DNA of 18,723 nucleotides. It comes from Pedobacter sp. UBA5917 (GTDB taxonomy: Bacteria; Bacteroidota; Bacteroidia; Sphingobacteriales; Sphingobacteriaceae). Positions 6,392 through 11,447 of this stretch are shown piece after piece. The DNA lies in assembly GCF_002432345.1 (NCBI RefSeq), contig NZ_DJDT01000275.1, positions 1-18,723 of the forward strand, written 5' to 3'. The stretch's first letter is position 1; every line of letters begins with the position of its first letter. The notes below the pieces were generated by a model. It worked only from the letters and a program-made list of their open reading frames with translations, made no database searches and was not told the DNA's origin. The position numbers were made by a program, and so were the translations under genes.

Positions 6392-7318
6392 TTAATACCT
6401 GCTTTCGAAATCCTGGTAAGCCAATGCGATACCTTCGCGCAGTTCAATCTGATGTTTCCAGCCTAAATTGTGCAGTTTACTTACGTCCATTAATTTACGC
6501 GGTGTTCCGTCGGGTTTGCTGGCATCAAATACCAGTTCACCTTCAAAGCCCAACACATCTTTAATAAGCAGGGCAAGGTCTTTAATGGTTAAATCGTGTC
6601 CGGTACCGATGTTGATCAGATGGGGTTCATTATAGTTTTGCATCAGGAAATAACAGGCATCGGCCAGATCATCGGCAAATAAGAATTCGCGCATCGGCGA
6701 ACCCGATCCCCAAACCACCACTTCTTTTTCGTTATTGATTTTTGCTTCGTGCACCTTACGGATCAGCGCCGGCAAAACATGCGAATTTTGGGGATGGTAA
6801 TTATCGTTGTAACCATAAAGGTTGGTTGGCATTACCGAAATAAAATTACATCCATACTGATCGCGGTAAGCATCGCACATTTTGATCCCTGCAATTTTGG
6901 CAATGGCATAAGGCTCGTTGGTATGCTCTAAAGTTCCGGTTAACAGATAATCTTCTTTTAAGGGCTGTGGAGCCATTTTGGGGTAAATACAGCTTGAGCC
7001 TAAAAACATCAGCTTTTTCACACCGTTTACATAAGCATTGTGGATTACGTTGTTCTGGATGGCTAAATTCTCATACAGAAAATCAGCCCTGTAGGTATTG
7101 TTAGCTACTATACCACCAACTTTTGCCGCAGCAAGAAAAACATAATCAGGTTTTTCTTCTGCAAAGAAATCGGTTACGGCCTGTTGGTTGCGTAAATCCA
7201 GCTCAGCAGAAGTTCTGGTGATGATATTTTGGTAACCCTCTTTCTGCAGTTTACGGTAAATAGCCGAACCCACCATACCACGATGGCCTGCAACATATAT
7301 TTTAGCTTCTTTTTCCAC
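6392..7318 (-). CDS. fcl: GDP-L-fucose synthase (GDP-4-keto-6-deoxymannose epimerase/reductase)
   Basis: About 308 residues, an extended short-chain dehydrogenase converting GDP-4-keto-6-deoxy-D-mannose to GDP-L-fucose with NADPH, in the cytoplasm, for surface polysaccharide. Seen: the Rossmann motif AGHRGMVGSAI, the AAKVGGI segment, GSSCIYPKMAPQPLKE with catalytic Ser/Cys, the YxxxK pair in EPYAIAKIAG, MPTNLYGYNDN and NSHVLPALIRK. I place the start at GTG 7318 (MEKEAKIYVAGHRG in translation), which gives the canonical N-terminus. The frame extends to another GTG at 7336, but that codon lies within the -7 promoter element. It has its own terminator. The partner gmd gene is not in the window. 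Confidence 0.93.
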   Translation of the reverse strand: MEKEAKIYVAGHRGMVGSAIYRKLQKEGYQNIITRTSAELDLRNQQAVTDFFAEEKPDYVFLAAAKVGGIVANNTYRADFLYENLAIQNNVIHNAYVNGVKKLMFLGSSCIYPKMAPQPLKEDYLLTGTLEHTNEPYAIAKIAGIKMCDAYRDQYGCNFISVMPTNLYGYNDNYHPQNSHVLPALIRKVHEAKINNEKEVVVWGSGSPMREFLFADDLADACYFLMQNYNEPHLINIGTGHDLTIKDLALLIKDVLGFEGELVFDASKPDGTPRKLMDVSKLHNLGWKHQIELREGIALAYQDFESRY

Positions 7319-7335
7319 GGTAATTTTATAGACCA

Positions 7336-7343
7336 CAAAAATA
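7336..7343 (-). promoter_or_regulatory. Bacteroidota -7 promoter element of fcl
   Basis: On the minus strand the sequence is TATTTTTG, a perfect TAnnTTTG, 17 bases before the GTG start at 7318. It decides the start: transcription begins downstream of the alternative GTG at 7336. Confidence 0.6.
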
Positions 7344-7408
7344 CGATTCTTAACTAAGACTCACATTAATCTTTCTGGCAAAAGAAACATCGATTATTGA
7401 TTTAATTG

Positions 7409-7416
7409 TATTTTTG
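7409..7416 (+). promoter_or_regulatory. Bacteroidota -7 promoter element of trmB
   Basis: TATTTTTG matches TAnnTTTG perfectly and lies 14 bases before the TTG start codon of trmB, giving a leader of only some 5-10 nt. Confidence 0.6.
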
Positions 7417-7430
7417 CAGAAAAAAAACTT

Positions 7431-8081
7431 TTGGGTAAAGATAAACTTAGGCGTTTTGCAGAAATCGAAACATTTGCAAACGTATATCAATTAGATGCAG
7501 GGAAGGCCTTGAAAGGCAATTGGGCTTCAGCACATTTTAAAAACAACAATCCTATTGTGCTCGAACTGGCATGTGGCAAGGGCGAATATTCGGTAAATCT
7601 GGCCAGGCTGTTCCCTGAAAAGAATTTTATCGGCGTTGATTACAAGGGTAACCGCATTTGGCGTGGAGCAAAAACAGCGATAGAAGATGGGATAGATAAT
7701 GTTGCTTTTTTAAGGATCCAGATCGAAAACATACTGGATTATTTTAGCGAAGGGGAGATCGACGAGATCTGGATTACCTTTCCTGATCCACAACCGCAGG
7801 ATAGCCGCGAGAAAAAACGATTAACGTTTCCTGCATTTTTGAACAGGTACAAACTGGTTTTAAAATCAGGTGGTAGGGTTAATTTAAAAACCGATAACGA
7901 TCAACTTTATGCTTATACCTGCGAAAAAGTTGCAGAATTAAGTTTGCCTGTACATAAAAACACCGATCATTTATATACTTCTGACCTGGTTGACGATGTA
8001 TTATCGATCAAAACCTATTACGAGAAAAAATACCTCTTACACGATAAAAATATTAACTATATTCAATTTTCTTTTGAATAA
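7431..8081 (+). CDS. trmB: tRNA (guanine-N7-)-methyltransferase TrmB (TTG start)
   Basis: A 216-residue SAM-dependent methyltransferase that makes m7G46 in tRNA. Seen: LELACGKGEYS (44-54, the SAM-binding glycine motif), FIGVDYKGNRIWRGAK (acidic residue for SAM ribose), ITFPDPQP (115-122, the family FPDPxPK-type active-site motif), then KKRL and the C-terminal LKTDN segment. No in-frame ATG exists near the N-terminus; MGKDKLRRFAEIETF is the usual start of Bacteroidota TrmB, so the TTG at 7431 is used. The gene overlaps the next by one base (TAATG), so the two are probably translationally coupled and head an operon through tag. Confidence 0.93.
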   Translation: MGKDKLRRFAEIETFANVYQLDAGKALKGNWASAHFKNNNPIVLELACGKGEYSVNLARLFPEKNFIGVDYKGNRIWRGAKTAIEDGIDNVAFLRIQIENILDYFSEGEIDEIWITFPDPQPQDSREKKRLTFPAFLNRYKLVLKSGGRVNLKTDNDQLYAYTCEKVAELSLPVHKNTDHLYTSDLVDDVLSIKTYYEKKYLLHDKNINYIQFSFE

Positions 8082-8416
8082 TGGACACCAATTTTTACGA
8101 ACAGGTTTATGAGATTGCCCGCCTGATCCCAAAGGGACGGGTTACTTCTTATGGGGCAATTGCCAAAAGTTTGGGTGCGGCAAAATCATCGCGGATGGTT
8201 GGGCATGCCATGCTTTATGCCGGTACGGCCCACCCCAAGGTACCTGCACACCGTGTGGTGAACAGCAGCGGCCTCCTTACCGGAAAATTCCATTTTAAAC
8301 CACCCGAATTAATGGAAGAACTGTTAAAGCAGGAAGGTGTTGAAGTTAAAAATGATAAGGTGGTTAACTTTAAAAAAGTATTCTGGAATCCACTGGAAGA
8401 AATCAATCTTGATTAA
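8081..8416 (+). CDS. Alkyltransferase-like (ATL) protein, MGMT fold without the acceptor cysteine
   Basis: A 111-residue protein of the MGMT DNA-binding domain family. The PCHRV active site of O6-methylguanine-DNA methyltransferase reads VPAHRVV here (residues 54-60), with Ala56 in place of the alkyl-accepting Cys. The nucleotide-flipping Tyr24 (TSYGAIA) and the arginine finger Arg38 (SSRMVGHAM) are retained. Proteins of this kind (ATL; YbaZ-like) bind O6-alkylguanine without repairing it and hand the lesion to nucleotide excision repair. The start overlaps the trmB stop (TAATG). With tag further on, this suggests an alkylation-damage grouping. Confidence 0.9.
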   Translation: MDTNFYEQVYEIARLIPKGRVTSYGAIAKSLGAAKSSRMVGHAMLYAGTAHPKVPAHRVVNSSGLLTGKFHFKPPELMEELLKQEGVEVKNDKVVNFKKVFWNPLEEINLD

Positions 8417-8479
8417 ACGGATCGTATTCGACATTAACGTCATTCTCTCATTCAAAATTCATTCCGTCAATAATTAAAT

Positions 8480-8821
8480 ATGGGAAAGTTAGTAGAAGAA
8501 TTTAACGGCTATCGCGAAAAAATGAACGATAGGATAATGGAAACAGCGAATACGAACATCAAACGGTTTTTCGCTTTAGATACCACTTCCTATGCCGATG
8601 GTGCTTTAGATGTTAAAACAAAAGAAATGTTGGGCCTGGTGGCATCGATGGTATTGCGCTGCGACGATTGTATTAAATATCATCTGGGTAAGTGTTTCGA
8701 TGCAGGCGTAAACAACGACGAAATGAACGAAATCTTCATGATCGCCAACCTGGTAGGCGGCAGCATCGTAATCCCGCATTACAGGAGAGCTGTTGAGTAT
8801 TGGGATGAATTGAGTTCTTAG
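8480..8821 (+). CDS. Carboxymuconolactone decarboxylase family (AhpD-like) protein
   Basis: A 113-residue all-helical protein. The AhpD-type redox motif CDDCIKYH (Cys61, Cys64, His68) is complete and is followed by GKCFDAGVNNDEMNEIFMIANLVGG, the conserved helix pair of the CMD/AhpD family. Members act as alkylhydroperoxidase-like thiol-disulfide enzymes or related functions; the specific substrate here is unknown. It lies 63 bases after the ATL gene, with no obvious -7 element between, so co-transcription is likely. Its last two serine codons and stop lie in the first unit of a heptamer array (8813-8847), so the C-terminal end may have been altered when that array arrived. Confidence 0.9.
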   Translation: MGKLVEEFNGYREKMNDRIMETANTNIKRFFALDTTSYADGALDVKTKEMLGLVASMVLRCDDCIKYHLGKCFDAGVNNDEMNEIFMIANLVGGSIVIPHYRRAVEYWDELSS

Positions 8822-8847
8822 TCCACAGTCTGTAGTCCTAAGTCTAT
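8813..8847. repeat. Left heptamer array (5 units, AGTCnnn) flanking the four-helix-bundle gene
   Basis: AGTT at 8813 and AGTC at 8820, 8827, 8834 and 8841 recur with an exact 7-base period. The base after AGTC alternates C, T, C, T, giving a 14-base super-period. The array begins in the last codons of the AhpD-like gene and supplies its stop codon (TAG 8819-8821). Confidence 0.8.
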
Positions 8848-8881
8848 TTCTCTTCCCAAATGCTTATATTAGTTAAAAAAG

Positions 8882-9244
8882 ATGGGGAAATTTAGAGAAT
8901 TAATAGCATACAAAAAGGGATTCACTCTTTTGATGGATATCTTTACCTTGACAAAAGACTTTCCTAAATCAGAGCAATACAGTTTGACAGACCAAATCCG
9001 CAGATCTTCAAGATCTGTTTGTAGTTGTATTGGAGAAGCTTACAAAAAGAGAAGGTACCCAAATCATTTCATCAGTAAATTAACAGATGCTGATATGGAA
9101 AATGGTGAAACCCAGGTTTGGTTAGATGTAGCTTTGGCCTGCAATTACATTTCTGAAGAGAAATTCAATGATTTGGATGCCCAATGTGAAGAAATAAGCA
9201 AACTATTAAACTTTATGATTAACAACCCCGCAAAGTTCGCATAA
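8882..9244 (+). CDS. Four-helix-bundle protein of the S23 / 23S rRNA intervening-sequence family
   Basis: A 120-residue, fully helical protein. The family signature YSLTDQIRRSSRSVCSCIGEAY occupies residues 33-54 (commonly written YxLTxQIRRSSxSVxxNIAEG), followed by a second conserved pair of helices with ETQVWLDVA and YISEEKFNDL. Relatives are encoded in 23S rRNA intervening sequences and, as Avd, in diversity-generating retroelements; they form basic pentameric barrels that bind nucleic acid. Here there is no rRNA and no reverse transcriptase. CSCIGEAYKK replaces the usual NIAEG. The gene looks more AT-rich than its neighbours and is bounded by inverted heptamer arrays, suggesting a transferred cassette. 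It ends one base before the tag start. Confidence 0.9.
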   Translation: MGKFRELIAYKKGFTLLMDIFTLTKDFPKSEQYSLTDQIRRSSRSVCSCIGEAYKKRRYPNHFISKLTDADMENGETQVWLDVALACNYISEEKFNDLDAQCEEISKLLNFMINNPAKFA

Positions 9245-9245
9245 C

Positions 9246-9833
9246 ATGACTCAAGACTCTGGACTAAAGACTAAGGACTCAAAAATACGCTGCTCCTGGG
9301 CCACTTCCGATCCGCTTTACATTAAATACCATGATGAAGAATGGGGGAAGCCGGTTTATGATGATAAAATTTTATTTGAGTTTTTAATATTGGAAGGTGC
9401 GCAGGCCGGTTTGAGCTGGATTACCATTCTCCGCCGGCGCGAAAATTACCGTAAGGCTTTTGCAGGTTTCGATGTTAAAAAAGTAGCTGCTTTTACCGAA
9501 AAGGATGTAGAAAGGTTAATGAACGATGAAGGCATTATCCGTAACCGCTTAAAGGTAAATAGCGCCATTACAAACGCCAAACTTTTTATCGAAATCCAGA
9601 AAGAATTTGACAGTTTCTCAAAATACATGTGGAGTTTTGTGCCCGATGGTAAACCGATCCAGAACCGTATCGAAAAAATGGGCGATGTTCCACCACGAAC
9701 CGAATTATCAGACCGCATCAGCAAAGACATGAAAAAACGTGGCTTTAAGTTTTTTGGCACCACCATCTGTTATGCACACATGCAGGCTACCGGAATGGTT
9801 AACGATCACCTGTTAAACTGCTGCGCAAGGTAA
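9246..9833 (+). CDS. tag: DNA-3-methyladenine glycosylase I
   Basis: A 195-residue HhH-superfamily glycosylase that excises 3-methyladenine from alkylated DNA. The zinc-binding residues are all seen: Cys16 and His29 (RCSWATSDPLYIKYHDEEWG) and His188 and Cys192 (NDHLLNCC), with the same Cys-to-His spacings as E. coli Tag (C4/H17, H175/C179). Glu50 in EGAQAGLSW matches the E. coli base-recognising Glu38. Every one of these N-terminal residues is shifted by +12, because residues 1-12 are encoded by the right-hand heptamer array (9248-9282); the native enzyme would begin at about residue 13. No other ATG is available in frame nearby. It is the last gene of the trmB-ATL-AhpD-like series. Confidence 0.95.
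   Translation: MTQDSGLKTKDSKIRCSWATSDPLYIKYHDEEWGKPVYDDKILFEFLILEGAQAGLSWITILRRRENYRKAFAGFDVKKVAAFTEKDVERLMNDEGIIRNRLKVNSAITNAKLFIEIQKEFDSFSKYMWSFVPDGKPIQNRIEKMGDVPPRTELSDRISKDMKKRGFKFFGTTICYAHMQATGMVNDHLLNCCAR
9248..9282. repeat. Right heptamer array (5 units, GACTnnn), inverted relative to the left array
   Basis: GACT recurs at 9248, 9255, 9262, 9269 and 9276, an exact 7-base period. On the minus strand the units read AGTC followed by C or T in alternation, the same 14-base super-period as the left array at 8813-8847. It overlaps the start codon and first 12 codons of tag. Confidence 0.85.
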
Positions 9834-9904
9834 TCTAAAAAAGTTCGGTATATATCATTTAGCGAAATCGATCCTGCAATCCCAAAATCCATTATTAATC
9901 CTAT

Positions 9905-10585
9905 TTATTTCTTTGTCGCGTTATACTCCTTTACCCATTCCGTTACATCGCGGGTATTAAAGTCGGCGCCAACTTCTATTTTGGCTTTTAATGCTGGCTG
10001 ATCGCCCATTTTTTGCAACAGGATATTTTTAACTTCAGTTTTTTTTGCATCATCGGTTATGGCTTTCATCGGCACTTCCTGTAAGGGTCCGGCGCCAGGT
10101 TTTTCGATAAAGTAGCGCACAACAGGTGCTCCGGCCGGTCGCTCAGGTGCAGAACTCCGTCCACCGCCAATGCTTATGCCCCCGCCCATACCCATGCCGC
10201 CATAACCGCCGGTTCCGGTACCAATACCGATTGAAGGTCTGAATTTTACCTTTTTCTCTTTTACCGCCGGCACCAAAGTGCCTCCACCGAAAGAATAAAG
10301 ATTAACTGTACCCATTTCGATTACTTTTACAAAACGGTACTCGAAATTACGGCCGTTTGCAAAGCCTTTACTTACAAAACTATCGCCGTTCCAGAAAAAG
10401 TTTTTTACATCCTTTGCGGGCAAAATCACATCTGCTTCATCATTGGCACTGATAAAAACCGAAAAATAATCGGTACCCTTAATGGTTCCCCTGATCACAT
10501 CATCATTGTTTTTAACGATAAAATCCTGGGCATAAGTGGTAAGCGTTATTGAAAAAAATAAAATAAAAAGGTTAAAAATCTTCAT
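9905..10585 (-). CDS. Secreted protein with glycine-rich centre, unknown function
   Basis: A 226-residue protein with a signal peptide (MKIFNLFILFFSITLTTYA, cleavage before QD). Residues 20-115 look like small beta-strands (FIVKNNDDVIRGTIKGTDYFSV, ILPAKDVKNFFW). Residues about 118-145 form a Gly/Met-rich low-complexity stretch (GTGTGGYGGMGMGGG...), and the C-terminal 80 residues are charged and probably globular, ending in VTEWVKEYNATKK. I recognise no named domain; the first part resembles the many Bacteroidota secreted proteins that open with a short 'nG-I-KGTD' beta motif. It is convergent with tag, and 58 bases from the divergent protease gene. No clear terminator lies in 9834-9904. Confidence 0.75.
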   Translation of the reverse strand: MKIFNLFILFFSITLTTYAQDFIVKNNDDVIRGTIKGTDYFSVFISANDEADVILPAKDVKNFFWNGDSFVSKGFANGRNFEYRFVKVIEMGTVNLYSFGGGTLVPAVKEKKVKFRPSIGIGTGTGGYGGMGMGGGISIGGGRSSAPERPAGAPVVRYFIEKPGAGPLQEVPMKAITDDAKKTEVKNILLQKMGDQPALKAKIEVGADFNTRDVTEWVKEYNATKK

Positions 10586-10643
10586 AAGTTAGCAATATCG
10601 GGATACAACGTAAATTATTTAAAAATAATATCTAAAAACAATA

Positions 10644-11342
10644 ATGATTGAAACGCTCTCTACATTTTGGCAATTCTTAAGAAAGCCAAAACTTTTAAAA
10701 CTCAGTAAAGATAACAAATCTCTTTGGAGAGATATGTTGTGGTTGCTCCTGCTTGATCTATTTTTTGCAGGTTTAGTAATAACCACCTATTATATTTTAG
10801 TTCATTTTAAAATTATTAAGGAATATGTTCAGGAAATCGATATTCTCAAGAAATATGGGTTAACCGTGACCTTACTTTTGGTTTGTATTATTGCACCAGT
10901 TTTAGAAGAGTTTTTATTTAGATGGCATCTGAGAAAGAAATATCTGCCAATATATTTTGTGTGTTTTACCTTGGGCCTGATCTCAAATTACTTTATAAAG
11001 AGCAGTTTCCTTACATGGCCTGTATATCTCTTTTTTATTTTTATTGCATTAATCCTTCAAGTATATTTTAAAACGATGGATATACGCAAGAGGCTGGTTT
11101 TTCAACAAAGATCGTTTGGCTATCTTCTTTATTATTCTGCCATTATATTCGGATTGATACATTTGAACAATATTAAAGGATTAACATTAAGCGATCCTGC
11201 TTTTATCTTATTTGTTATCTCACAAGGGTTTATGGGGTTATCTCTGGGCTATCTGAGAATTAAATACGGTTTGATATATTCAATTTTATTACATGCCTTC
11301 TACAATTTTATCATGGTAATATTAGCATTCTTTTTCAGTTAA
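10644..11342 (+). CDS. CPBP-family intramembrane metalloprotease (Abi/CAAX protease-like)
   Basis: A 232-residue membrane protein with about six to seven hydrophobic segments. The three CPBP (Abi) active-site motifs are present: EEFLFR (Glu88, Glu89, Arg93), FGLIH (Phe169, His173) and HAFYN (His217, Asn221). Family members are intramembrane glutamate-type proteases related to the CAAX prenyl endopeptidase Rce1; bacterial roles range from bacteriocin immunity to unknown. The first about 30 residues are hydrophilic and presumably cytoplasmic. The gene is visibly AT-rich compared with polA. It is followed by a separate polA promoter, so it is probably transcribed alone. Substrate unknown. Confidence 0.88.
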   Translation: MIETLSTFWQFLRKPKLLKLSKDNKSLWRDMLWLLLLDLFFAGLVITTYYILVHFKIIKEYVQEIDILKKYGLTVTLLLVCIIAPVLEEFLFRWHLRKKYLPIYFVCFTLGLISNYFIKSSFLTWPVYLFFIFIALILQVYFKTMDIRKRLVFQQRSFGYLLYYSAIIFGLIHLNNIKGLTLSDPAFILFVISQGFMGLSLGYLRIKYGLIYSILLHAFYNFIMVILAFFFS

Positions 11343-11369
11343 ATTGAATGTATATCTCTTCTAAACCTT

Positions 11370-11377
11370 TAACTTTG
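11370..11377 (+). promoter_or_regulatory. Bacteroidota -7 promoter element of polA
   Basis: TAACTTTG is a perfect TAnnTTTG 70 bases before the polA ATG. A TTG at 11344-11346 lies 23 bases upstream, slightly farther than the usual -33 spacing. The leader would be about 63 nt. Confidence 0.5.
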
Positions 11378-11447
11378 GTTAATATATCATCCGGTAAGTA
11401 TATCATTGGGTTTATCGGTGCAATCATTTAATCAGTGAAATCATAAT

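Noticed and set aside
8081..8416. Active O6-methylguanine-DNA methyltransferase (ogt)
   Set aside because: The acceptor cysteine of PCHR is an alanine here, so direct alkyl transfer is not expected.
8882..9244. Avd of a diversity-generating retroelement
   Set aside because: The protein family is related, but there is no reverse transcriptase, template repeat or variable repeat in the window.
8882..9244. 23S rRNA intervening sequence
   Set aside because: No rRNA sequence surrounds the gene; it lies between protein-coding genes.
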